Source: a virus
IMG/VR virus record: IMGVR_UViG_3300028895_000274
Coordinates: 1 to 33,632 of that record
DNA: 33,632 nucleotides
Reading direction: 5' to 3' (one strand)
The notes below the pieces were generated by a model, which worked only from the letters and a program-made list of their open reading frames with translations, had not been told where the DNA came from and ran no database searches. Both the position numbers and the translations under genes were made by a program. How positions within the stretch are numbered: the stretch's first letter is position 1; the number at the start of each line of letters is the position of its first letter. This document shows, piece by piece, positions 5,985 to 14,010 of this stretch.

Positions 5985-6908
5985 CTACTTCTCCTTTGGC
6001 CACGGTTGTTCACAAAGCGGGCAGCGCTCGGGAACCAATCGGGAGTACTCTGTTTCGTGCCGCTCAGTTTGTGCACGAGCGTTCTTCAACGTCCGCAGCT
6101 GAGTAGCCAGAGTCTGGCCGACCAGTAGAACCCGGCGCTGCTCCGCAGATACATACTTCAAAACCTGTTGCGCTGCTTCCAACTCCTGCAGCTTTTCGTG
6201 TGCCTCTTCCAGCGTGTCTTTCTTTGCGCGTACACGTGTCCACTCCCTCAGCACAGACACGCACTTATCCAACGACGCGAGTTTGCGGTTAGCCTTGCCC
6301 AGCTTACGCGCTGCGCGTTCCGCAGTGTCAAGCAACGCTTCGGCTTCACCGAGATACGTGTAACCGGCTTCCTCCGCTTGCAGTTCTTTCAGCCGAGACT
6401 CTTCTACGGCCAACTCGCGGGAGGCACGTGTCTTCGCTGAGTTGAAGAACCGATAGGCTTTGTCGATGACTTCCAGATTCGCCAAACGATTCAGCCGTCT
6501 CGCGACGGCCGGAGGACTCTCCGAGAACAGGAAGGTGGGGTCGTGTTGATTCTGCCAGTTGATAGTGCCGATGCTGAGTGCCTTCTGTATTTCAGCCGGC
6601 ACGTCGCTGCGCACCTTCTTGAACTCGAGTTCCTCATCGCTAAGTCTGAGCCGGTAGCCGTTCTTACCTTTGAACTGCAAGCGCGCCACGCGGGTTCCGT
6701 CGTCAAACTCACCGGTGACCCGGTGTTCCCCTCCCCAGTGAGAGTGCAGACCCGTTCCAGTGTTGAACAGCCACCAGCGCACACCACGTAGGATACCGGA
6801 CTTTCCGCTGTCCGTTACGCCAAGGATAGCGTTCACTCCCGGAGAGAGCTCCAGCGTGGTGTCCTTGTGAGACTGGATGTTCTGTATACGTAGTTGGTTC
6901 AGGCTCAC
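5985..6908 (-). CDS. Rad50/SbcC/gp46-type ATPase, N-terminal half ending at zinc hook
   Basis: The 307-residue product starts with the Rad50/SbcC N-lobe: MSLNQLRIQNIQSHKDT, then Walker A GVTDSGKSG (about 30-38) and a Q-loop region near NQHDPTFLF (about 120-128). From about residue 150 it is a long coiled coil that ends at RCPLCEQPWPKEK. The CPLC (296-299) is the CxxC of the Rad50 zinc hook, and the protein stops eight residues later, so the chain ends at the tip of the coiled coil. Signature and Walker B are in the separate 3441-4058 gene. GTG 6908 (AGGA upstream, GTGA overlap) is preferred over TTG 6938. The two halves should reassemble through the coiled coil. Confidence 0.88.
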   Translation of the reverse strand: MSLNQLRIQNIQSHKDTTLELSPGVNAILGVTDSGKSGILRGVRWWLFNTGTGLHSHWGGEHRVTGEFDDGTRVARLQFKGKNGYRLRLSDEELEFKKVRSDVPAEIQKALSIGTINWQNQHDPTFLFSESPPAVARRLNRLANLEVIDKAYRFFNSAKTRASRELAVEESRLKELQAEEAGYTYLGEAEALLDTAERAARKLGKANRKLASLDKCVSVLREWTRVRAKKDTLEEAHEKLQELEAAQQVLKYVSAEQRRVLLVGQTLATQLRTLKNARAQTERHETEYSRLVPERCPLCEQPWPKEK

Positions 6909-7021
6909 TGCAGCTTCCTGTATATTGCGATGAGGCAATCCACGATGTGCTTCATCCGTATGAGGATTACTATGCCGAAGTAAGTTACCAGCACCACCAA
7001 CAAGACAAGCAGTCCATTCAT
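6905..7021 (-). CDS. 38-residue single-pass membrane peptide
   Basis: A short frame begins at ATG 7021 (AAAGGAG 11 bases upstream) and ends in a TGA that overlaps the Rad50 N-terminal start (GTGA). The product starts MNGLLVLLVVLVTYFGIVIL and is one transmembrane helix followed by a basic amphipathic tail (RMKHIVDCLIAIYRKLQ). It fills the whole gap between the 7026-7445 gene and the ATPase. The small size lowers certainty, but the ribosome binding site, exact overlap and helix pattern all agree. Confidence 0.6.
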   Translation of the reverse strand: MNGLLVLLVVLVTYFGIVILIRMKHIVDCLIAIYRKLQ

Positions 7022-7025
7022 TGGT

Positions 7026-7445
7026 TCACAGTCTCCTTTCCAACACCAGCCGTTCCTTCAATGAATTGCTACCGAAGCGCAAGCCAAGCCAGCGGACAGT
7101 GTAGTCCGGTATACTCAGGCAGCTGCGTATGCGTGTGTCTCCCTGATGTTCATCTACAACGCACTTACCGTGAGGAGGACGGTTAGTTCCGATGAACTTG
7201 AGGACTAAGTCATCTGAAGTCCACAGCGACTGCAATAATATGCTGCATGAGATTGCCCAGTCGTCGTATGCACGGACGATGTCCAGTTCACCTTCCAGGA
7301 AGAACTCCCGTAGTATGTTCTGTGCATCCCATCCAGCAGTGATGTACAAGCGTACATCCTCACTGCGATTGTCCGGGTCCACTATGATCCTTGCCTTGTG
7401 CGTCAGGCTATGCCTTGTAGCTGGTAGTCTCTGTCTAACACTCAC
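7026..7445 (-). CDS. hypothetical protein
   Basis: GTG 7445 overlaps the stop of the RuvC-like gene (GTGA), with GGAGG eight bases upstream. The 139-residue product looks globular and mixed alpha/beta (RIIVDPDNRSEDVRLYITAG, FFLEGELDIVRAYDDW, LVLKFIGTNRPP). No known motif is visible. Its position in the recombination block, between the resolvase and Rad50 genes, is the only hint to a role. Confidence 0.65.
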   Translation of the reverse strand: MSVRQRLPATRHSLTHKARIIVDPDNRSEDVRLYITAGWDAQNILREFFLEGELDIVRAYDDWAISCSILLQSLWTSDDLVLKFIGTNRPPHGKCVVDEHQGDTRIRSCLSIPDYTVRWLGLRFGSNSLKERLVLERRL

Positions 7446-7942
7446 AGTGCGTTCCTCCTTGCGTACTCTGCGATCAACAGACTGTCCGCGTCCTTGTGCT
7501 TCTGTATCAGCTTACGGAAGTGCGGAAACAGACGACAGCCGATGTCCCGGCTCTTTCGCTTCAGCTCAGCACCCTTACATCCCTTCGGCAGTAGAGCGGA
7601 CTGCCATTGCCGGGAGTCCATGTACTGAACAGACAGACCCACTTCCTCCAGCACTACCAGCACAGCTTCCAATGCGCGCAGAGCTGACCGGGTTGCTTTG
7701 AATCGGCCGGGATTCACCATCGGTCGCTCCACGAATACACGCGTGCGCGTAGGATTGCATTCACTTATCAGTGAGTAGAACTCCTCGTGGTCGATACGTG
7801 TGATGTTGTCCTTGCGCTTGGTATAATTCTGCTCTCGCTTTGTAGGCATGGGTGCAAAGACAGTCCTCCCGTTCGACGGCAGTATGGCAATGCTGCCACT
7901 TACACCATTGTCAATGCCTATGTAGGTTGTGACCGTTTCCAT
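7442..7942 (-). CDS. RuvC-like Holliday junction resolvase
   Basis: The 166-residue product has a RuvC/RNase H-fold layout. Strand 1 is TYIGIDNGVSGSIAIL with catalytic Asp11, strand 4 is RVFVERP with Glu72, and the C-terminal helix HKDADSLLIAEYA offers Asp151/Asp153. These are the acidic residues that bind metal in RuvC-type resolvases. ATG 7942 has AAGGAGGAAGCG upstream and overlaps the end of the exonuclease gene by 25 bases. Neighbouring exonuclease, RecA-like and Mre11/Rad50 genes fit a role in resolving recombination intermediates before packaging. Confidence 0.8.
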   Translation of the reverse strand: METVTTYIGIDNGVSGSIAILPSNGRTVFAPMPTKREQNYTKRKDNITRIDHEEFYSLISECNPTRTRVFVERPMVNPGRFKATRSALRALEAVLVVLEEVGLSVQYMDSRQWQSALLPKGCKGAELKRKSRDIGCRLFPHFRKLIQKHKDADSLLIAEYARRNAL

Positions 7943-8850
7943 CGCTTCCTCCTTGGTTGTTTTACTTCTATGCCTACGGGACTGAACTTGTCGTGGAACA
8001 TACCGTCCCACTGCTCCATGCGCTCTTCGTCTAGGAAAGAAGCCATTCCTAGCTCAGTGCATACAGAGACAAGACCGTCCATGTCAAATTCGTTACGTTG
8101 CAGTTCCAGTGCCTTTGTGGCCGGCAGCGGCAGCGTCACAAGCCACAGGTTGCGCTCAATGATGTCCTCACTCTCACGTGTCCTCAGCTTCTGCACTACC
8201 TTGGACTTGGGTTCCAAGCGTCCGCGTATGTACCGACAGGCAAACACTTCACCGACACCGTTGACACCGGGCACTTCGTCACTCTTGCAACCGGCGATTG
8301 CTTTGACCAGCGGCCACTGCTCCGGCCGGATGTGATACTTCTTCCTGAATGACCGTGTTGTGATCATGCGCTTGGCTGACGGATTGTAGATTCGCACGTA
8401 GGGACGCAGTAGTTGGTACAGGTCTTCGTCGGATGATACCAGTATGTAGTCTCCAAGGCAGCTGTCCACTAGCTTAGCCATTAGGTCGTCAGCTTCACAC
8501 CCGCGTTGAACGAATACGTTCCGGAAGCCAATGGCTGGCAGTATCTCCCTACGCAGTGTGTTGAACTGCTTGTACGTCTGCTGCATAGCAATCCGCTCCG
8601 CTTTGGTGAGCTCACGTGTGCGCCGGTGTCGCTTGTAGAAATCGTGCTTCTTGCGGCGGATGCTGTGCTTACTGTCCCAGCAGAACACGATGTCGTTGGT
8701 TCGGAACATCCACGCCAGCGACAGTAGCCGGGCGAGGAATCCGTACGTCACTCCCGTAGGTGTATCCCCGAACTTCAGGTCGCGCATCGTGTACATTGCC
8801 TGATAGCCGAGGTAGTTACAATCCAGCACTATGGTAGGAGACAGGTTCAT
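7918..8850 (-). CDS. FEN/T4 RNase H-type 5'-3' exonuclease
   Basis: The 310-residue product has the PIN/FEN nuclease acidic residues in order: TIVLDCNYLG (Asp10), FCWDSKHSIRRKKH (Asp59 plus basic arch start), GCEADDLMAKL (Glu119, Asp121, Asp122) and VSSDEDLYQL (Asp141, Asp143). A helix-three-turn-helix IAGCKSDEVPGVNGVG follows at about 185-200. This is the layout of T4 RNase H and the 5' nuclease of DNA polymerase I. It probably removes Okazaki primers; the family A polymerase here has no 5' nuclease domain of its own. The C-terminus is strongly basic (KQPRRKRWKRSQ). Confidence 0.9.
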   Translation of the reverse strand: MNLSPTIVLDCNYLGYQAMYTMRDLKFGDTPTGVTYGFLARLLSLAWMFRTNDIVFCWDSKHSIRRKKHDFYKRHRRTRELTKAERIAMQQTYKQFNTLRREILPAIGFRNVFVQRGCEADDLMAKLVDSCLGDYILVSSDEDLYQLLRPYVRIYNPSAKRMITTRSFRKKYHIRPEQWPLVKAIAGCKSDEVPGVNGVGEVFACRYIRGRLEPKSKVVQKLRTRESEDIIERNLWLVTLPLPATKALELQRNEFDMDGLVSVCTELGMASFLDEERMEQWDGMFHDKFSPVGIEVKQPRRKRWKRSQPT

Positions 8851-9215
8851 GGTTCAATGTCTACTGGAACTCCAAGTGCGGGCATGTACCGGTGACACTG
8901 CTTACACTCATACGCAAGTGCACCTCCCGTGGAGTTGACCACGTATAGTTTGTGTAAAGGGAATGAGCCGAGGCATACTATACATCTACCCAAACGCACC
9001 TTCTTCTTCTCTTCCAGTATTGGTGTCACTGTCACGATGAAACGGCGAGCGTCGGGCAGCGGTTCATTATCGAAGCCGTAGGGTACCCATGCGCCGTCTG
9101 GTTCCTTCACAAAGTAAAGGGTACGCCCGAGGGGCACCAACTCCGTGAGTGGTCGCTCACCGCGCTCCTGCGTGTACATGACTTGGAACACGTCCGGGTT
9201 CAGTGTCGTTCTCAC
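8847..9215 (-). CDS. zinc-ribbon-like hypothetical protein
   Basis: GTG 9215 follows AAAAGGAG and lies one base after the RecA stop. The stop overlaps the exonuclease start (ATGA). In the 122-residue product the C-terminal half carries two CxxC knuckles, GRCIVCLGS and YECKQCHRY, spaced about 35 residues apart, a likely structural zinc site. The N-terminal half is beta-rich (LYFVKEPDGAWVPYGFDNEP). Function unknown. Being coupled on both sides to replication/recombination genes suggests nucleic-acid-related work. Confidence 0.7.
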   Translation of the reverse strand: MRTTLNPDVFQVMYTQERGERPLTELVPLGRTLYFVKEPDGAWVPYGFDNEPLPDARRFIVTVTPILEEKKKVRLGRCIVCLGSFPLHKLYVVNSTGGALAYECKQCHRYMPALGVPVDIEP

Positions 9216-9216
9216 T

Positions 9217-10299
9217 TCAGTATCTCCTTTTCCTGTGCAGTTTGCACTGCTCTTCAATCTTGAGCCAAGCGCGACCGGTCACTTTCTGTAGCTCGCGCTC
9301 CAGTCCGCGTTCTTCCACGAGTCGAATCAGTTTGTCCTTCGTCCCTTTGATCCCGAGTCCTCGCGCAATCACGGTCTGCTTTCGCTTGATCCATACACCC
9401 TCCCTTACCAGCCAGTCTACGCATGAGCCAATGTCGTCGATACCGTAGTCGTAGTAGACGGGGAAGTCCACTGTGCGTGTCTTTCCAATCAGCTTGTTCT
9501 TCGTCCACTTGACGCGCACTTCCACGCCGACCTGTCGGCTCTTCCCGTGAACCTGACGAGATATCTGTCCACGTACGGCAGTCCATAGCTCATGCGTGGA
9601 GTAGAACTTGAGTGCCTTGCCGCCGGAGCGTGTCTTGGGAACAAAGCTACCCGGACTGATGTTCGTGCGTGTTTGACTGATAACCACAAGCATACTAGAC
9701 GTCTTCTTGATCTTGGCTTTCAGGTTGCGGAGAATCCACGACGCGTTCTTGGCTTTGGACATGCCGTACGTGCCGGAACTGTCCTCACCTTTCTTGTGTG
9801 CCTTGCGTTGGACTTCCACTTTCTCTTGGTCAGCAGTGTCGTCCAGTGCATCCAGACTGTCTAGGATGTAGACGAATGGGTCACCCTGCTCAACGGCATC
9901 CAGTACGTGGTAGTGGAAGTCCTGCATCGTGTCGCTGTGAGACGAGTAGCCGTCCTTGTCAACGCTCGGTGGTTCAATGCGGTGGGCACAGCGTTCACCA
10001 AACAGATACCTTACATCGAACTGGTTGGCCTGCTCCGCGTCGTCGTAGATGCAGCGATAGTCGTGGAACCGTTTGATACGGGACATCTCTGCAAATACAG
10101 ACAGTGCCAGTATTGTCTTACCGCTGCTACTGTCACCGATTACATTGTTGATTGTGCCGAGAGCGAAGGCACCAAACGGATTATCCGAGCAAGCAAGGTT
10201 GAAAAGCGTGGAGCCGGTGGGAACCAACTTACCGGTGGCTACGGGAAGTGCACTGCTCTGTAAGACGTCAGGCTGTCCCTTGTGCTTTGTCCGTGGCAT
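9217..10299 (-). CDS. RecA/UvsX-like recombinase
   Basis: The 360-residue product has a RecA-fold core: Walker A GDSSSGKT (55-62), the Glu/Asp-containing CIYDDAEQANQF segment, Walker B FVYILDSLDAL (about 142-152) and an L1/L2 region with SGTYGMSKAKNASWIL and VVISQTRTNISPGS. The C-terminal third is basic (VKWTKNKLIGKTRTVDFPVYYDYGIDD in the beta-hairpin region seen in phage RecA proteins). It should form the ssDNA filament that drives strand exchange. The N-terminus MPRTKHKGQP is shared with the 32523-33200 protein. ATG 10299 sits about 20 bases from a strong hairpin in its leader. Confidence 0.88.
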   Translation of the reverse strand: MPRTKHKGQPDVLQSSALPVATGKLVPTGSTLFNLACSDNPFGAFALGTINNVIGDSSSGKTILALSVFAEMSRIKRFHDYRCIYDDAEQANQFDVRYLFGERCAHRIEPPSVDKDGYSSHSDTMQDFHYHVLDAVEQGDPFVYILDSLDALDDTADQEKVEVQRKAHKKGEDSSGTYGMSKAKNASWILRNLKAKIKKTSSMLVVISQTRTNISPGSFVPKTRSGGKALKFYSTHELWTAVRGQISRQVHGKSRQVGVEVRVKWTKNKLIGKTRTVDFPVYYDYGIDDIGSCVDWLVREGVWIKRKQTVIARGLGIKGTKDKLIRLVEERGLERELQKVTGRAWLKIEEQCKLHRKRRY

Positions 10300-10318
10300 A
10301 GAATTCTCCTGAGTGAAG

Positions 10319-10351
10319 TAGCGCCGGGCAACACATGGTCACCCGGCGCTA
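10319..10351 (-). promoter_or_regulatory. perfect 10-bp stem hairpin in recA-like leader
   Basis: TAGCGCCGGG (10319-10328) pairs with CCCGGCGCTA (10342-10351) around a 13-base loop, in the 76-base gap between the SSB and RecA-like genes. On the minus strand no T-run follows (CTACTTCACT), so it is not a standard terminator. It could protect the 3' end of SSB mRNA, be an RNase processing site, or attenuate read-through. Confidence 0.55.
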
Positions 10352-10375
10352 GCTCCTACTTACTGTGAGGTGAGT

Positions 10376-11683
<1,308 letters not shown>

Positions 11684-11695
11684 ACTAACTCCTCC

Positions 11696-11962
11696 TTACT
11701 TTACGGGTGCCGCAAACTGCTGCGGACCGCCCTTCGGTTTACCCTTCTTCGTTGTGGTCTCCACTACTTCCGGCTTACCCTTCACGACGAGCCGGTCCTC
11801 GTCAATCCAACGTGCATCCGGGTACTTGTTCTCTCCTTTCTTCATCTTTGATTGTACCAAGTACTGGCGGCACCCGGTTACGTACTCCGTCCTGCCAGTG
11901 ACTGTGCCTTTGAATCCCGTCACGCTGTCTTCAACTTTGCTGAGCATGTCAATCTTGAACAT
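11696..11962 (-). CDS. small conserved-looking hypothetical protein
   Basis: ATG 11962 has AGGAAGGAG upstream; an upstream in-frame start would only add residues shadowing the previous gene. The 88-residue product has a compact beta-type N-terminal domain (KVEDSVTGFKGTVTGRTEY, then VTGCRQYLVQ) and a disordered Lys/Pro/Gly-rich C-terminal tail (KGKPKGGPQQFAAPVK). I recall similar 'D-x-VTG-x-x-G' small proteins in phage genomes but cannot name a family. It lies directly upstream of the SSB gene. Confidence 0.65.
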   Translation of the reverse strand: MFKIDMLSKVEDSVTGFKGTVTGRTEYVTGCRQYLVQSKMKKGENKYPDARWIDEDRLVVKGKPEVVETTTKKGKPKGGPQQFAAPVK

Positions 11963-12101
11963 CGCTCTTCTCCTTCCTCTGTCCCAGCCACCATCCACGC
12001 GCTGCGCCGGCAGCAACTACCTTTGCTATCAGGTAGAACCACACCGGCGCAAGCAGGAACAGTGTAACTAGGACGATTACCACTACTGTTACTTTGTTCA
12101 T
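11949..12101 (-). CDS. 50-residue single-pass membrane protein
   Basis: ATG 12101 follows GAGGTGAGCCA, and the TGA overlaps the next gene by 14 bases. The product (starts MNKVTVVVIVLVTLFLLAPV) is one transmembrane helix of about 25 residues followed by a Gly/Ala/Trp stretch and a charged end (GQRKEKSDVQD). It fills the only gap between the mediator-like gene and 11962. It resembles in style the membrane peptides at 6905-7021 and 5791-5982. Confidence 0.6.
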   Translation of the reverse strand: MNKVTVVVIVLVTLFLLAPVWFYLIAKVVAAGAARGWWLGQRKEKSDVQD

Positions 12102-12105
12102 TGGC

Positions 12106-12615
12106 TCACCTCGTCCGCCGTGAGCGTTGCTTACCGACCGGCTTCTTTACCTGTATCTCACGTCGTATCTTCTCCCTTACTCTGTTTCGCATGACCTCAC
12201 CCATGCCTTTATGTTCAGCGCCGAGGTCACGTGGCGCCGATGGCCCAGCGAAGTACTGTGTCCCATGCAAGCGAGACAGGTTCTCCAGTGCGGTGCACCG
12301 TCTGTCCAATGCTTTCACGAATGCTTCCATGCGGCCAACTCTGCGTTCCGCTTTCACTAGCGCGTGCACCCACTTGCGATGTATAGGGTCACGCTCACGT
12401 GCCCGGCGCACGGCCGTATCCGTTGGCTTCTCCATCCTGGAGCGCAGCTGTTCGTCCATGTCAGCGCGGAACTCATCCAACGTCACCTTGACCATATCAC
12501 GTTCGTACCGCGCATCAGCCAAGGCTTCACATGCCTCCAGTGTGGTGTTCGCGTGTTCCAGCCACTCCACATCCAGAGCATCAGGGTCAATCGCTGTAAC
12601 TGGTGTGTCCTTCAT
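12106..12615 (-). CDS. helical protein, possible UvsY-like recombination mediator
   Basis: The 169-residue product is almost fully helical, with long charged helices (WLEHANTTLEACEALADARYERDMVKVTLDEF; VHALVKAERRVGRMEAFVKALDRRCTALENLSRL) and a basic C-terminal tail (REIQVKKPVGKQRSRRTR). The pattern of a helix holding A..ARYE.D..K..L, then a second helix ending ALENLSRL, is common in small phage proteins encoded near SSB and RecA. Here it lies two genes upstream of SSB and just after the clamp loader. Mediator function as in T4 UvsY is an inference from context and general shape only. ATG 12615 has AAGGAG upstream. Confidence 0.6.
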   Translation of the reverse strand: MKDTPVTAIDPDALDVEWLEHANTTLEACEALADARYERDMVKVTLDEFRADMDEQLRSRMEKPTDTAVRRARERDPIHRKWVHALVKAERRVGRMEAFVKALDRRCTALENLSRLHGTQYFAGPSAPRDLGAEHKGMGEVMRNRVREKIRREIQVKKPVGKQRSRRTR

Positions 12616-12638
12616 ACAATGTACTCCTTCCTATTCAT

Positions 12639-12668
12639 GTTATACCTGACGGGACATGCCGGCACTCA
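12639..12668 (-). promoter_or_regulatory. candidate promoter (TGAG-N20-TATAAC)
   Basis: On the minus strand TATAAC (12644-12639) lies 23 bases ahead of the ATG at 12615, with TGAG beginning 24 bases upstream of it. The same pair at the same spacing occurs ahead of the 22926-23810 gene. It resembles a -10-type element. The phage's own sigma-like factor could use it, but two cases are weak evidence. Confidence 0.25.
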
Positions 12669-13604
12669 GCCAATACCGACCGTAGCCGCGTAAGCAGCCA
12701 AGGACAAGCCAGCCTTCCCGGTATTGAACACCGGCTCACTGAAACAATCCATTACCACGTACGCTGCCTTGGCTTTGTCTCCTGTCGTTTTCAACAGTAT
12801 CACGTTGCAGTAACCGAGTACGTTGCGTCGCACGGATTCTGCGTCCCTGTCCTCAAGTGAGCGTAGTATACCGGAGATCGTCTTCCAGTTCTTACCGCCC
12901 ATCAGCGCACGGCACAATTCAATCACCTTGGACTTCTCTTCCGCTGTGCGCTTGGCGATCGCCAGCTGGTGCTTCGGTTCCGCGTCAATGACAGCTTCCA
13001 AGATTGACAATGCTATGCCGGGTGAACCCATCGCGTCGTCGGCGATCTGCTGTAGTGCTTGCTCCACCACAGTTGCGTGTTCACGCTTGCACACGCTTTC
13101 CAGTAGATGTAGGATACCCTCCTCCGTGCGCGGCTTCAACTCAAACGTTGTACAGCGACGTTTGAGTGTTGGCTTCAGCTTCTCTGGTTCCGTGGTAGCA
13201 AACACGAAGTACGCGTACTCCGGACCGTCCTCCACTGTCTTGAGCAATAGCTCCTGAGCCTGTGGAGTCAGGCCATGACACTCGTCCAGTAACCAAACGT
13301 GGCACGCACTCTCGAGAGGAACCAACCTTGCTCGTTCTTGTATCTCCCGTGCAGCGTCGATTCCACGGTAGTCGGAAGCGTTACACTCGTGAAAGTCGCG
13401 TCCATGACACTTGAGCCATTTTGCGATGATGTAAGCCAGTGTGGTCTTACCGCACCCGGACTGTCCCGTCAGCAAGAATGCTTTGGGTATCTTGTCCCGG
13501 TGTCGCTTCAACACGCGACGAACAGCTTCTACCACGTCAGCTTCTGCAACCGGCGCGAACTGCTTCAGCGTCCTCGGGCGATAGCGTTCAGCAAGCGATG
13601 CCAT
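12666..13604 (-). CDS. AAA+ sliding clamp loader ATPase
   Basis: This 312-residue RFC-small-subunit/gp44-like ATPase starts ASLAERYRPRTLKQF, typical of RFC and gp44 proteins. Walker A is GQSGCGKTT (47-55), Walker B is WLLDECHG (Asp107, Glu108), sensor 1 is FVFATTEPEKLKPTLKRRC with the RRC variant of the SRC arginine finger, and a helical lid and collar follow. It should open and load the clamp encoded at 22110-22826 onto primed DNA. No separate gp62-like gene is recognised. ATG 13604 has AAGGAGGAAAGCCAG upstream and overlaps the 13565-13765 gene by 40 bases. Confidence 0.9.
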   Translation of the reverse strand: MASLAERYRPRTLKQFAPVAEADVVEAVRRVLKRHRDKIPKAFLLTGQSGCGKTTLAYIIAKWLKCHGRDFHECNASDYRGIDAAREIQERARLVPLESACHVWLLDECHGLTPQAQELLLKTVEDGPEYAYFVFATTEPEKLKPTLKRRCTTFELKPRTEEGILHLLESVCKREHATVVEQALQQIADDAMGSPGIALSILEAVIDAEPKHQLAIAKRTAEEKSKVIELCRALMGGKNWKTISGILRSLEDRDAESVRRNVLGYCNVILLKTTGDKAKAAYVVMDCFSEPVFNTGKAGLSLAAYAATVGIG

Positions 13605-13765
13605 CTGGCTTTCCTCCTTCGTTGTCGTTCTTCACTATGTAGTAACTCTCCCTTCGAGACAATGTTGCTCCACGGACGACCAACCATCAAGTAGTCAATG
13701 TACTCCGCTACTGCGTTTGACCGGCGCAGGTTCTCGATGTACTTCTCCTCTTCTTCCGTGATCAC
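13565..13765 (-). CDS. small helical hypothetical protein
   Basis: GTG 13765 has GAGGACTT upstream and overlaps the DUF3820 stop (GTGA). The 66-residue product is helical and charged (ITEEEEKYIENLRRSNAVAEYIDYLMVG ... EERQRRRKARWHRLLNAIARGR). The 3' end overlaps the clamp loader start by 40 bases and contains its ribosome binding site. No family known. Tight coupling on both sides suggests expression with polymerase and loader. Confidence 0.6.
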   Translation of the reverse strand: MITEEEEKYIENLRRSNAVAEYIDYLMVGRPWSNIVSKGELLHSEERQRRRKARWHRLLNAIARGR

Positions 13766-14010
13766 AAGTCCTCCTTCCTCAGGATCGTGTCTTTGAAGGG
13801 GAGTGCTCCTTTCTTGTGCATGCGCACAATGTAGTTGTAAACTCCGAGCCACTCCTTCGACCACTTTTGGTTGTACAGCCATTCCAAGTAGTCGTCGGGT
13901 ACATCCTTCAACGGTTTACCTTCGTGTTTACCGAACGGGAACAGCGTCTCGTCCGTGCACCCGCGTGGACCGTACCCTCTGTGCGTCTTTGCATGTATTG
14001 TTCTAGGCAT
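13762..14010 (-). CDS. DUF3820 family protein
   Basis: The 82-residue product contains LFPFGKHEGKPLKDVPDDYLEWLYNQKW, the signature of DUF3820 (a small domain with F-G-K-h-x-G-K and a V-P-x-x-Y-L-x-W helix) found in many phages and some bacteria. Function is unknown; in phages the gene is often beside replication genes, and here it follows the polymerase by overlap (14003-14010). The N-terminus MPRTIHAKTHRGYGPRG resembles the MPRTKHK start of two other proteins in this window. Confidence 0.75.
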   Translation of the reverse strand: MPRTIHAKTHRGYGPRGCTDETLFPFGKHEGKPLKDVPDDYLEWLYNQKWSKEWLGVYNYIVRMHKKGALPFKDTILRKEDL

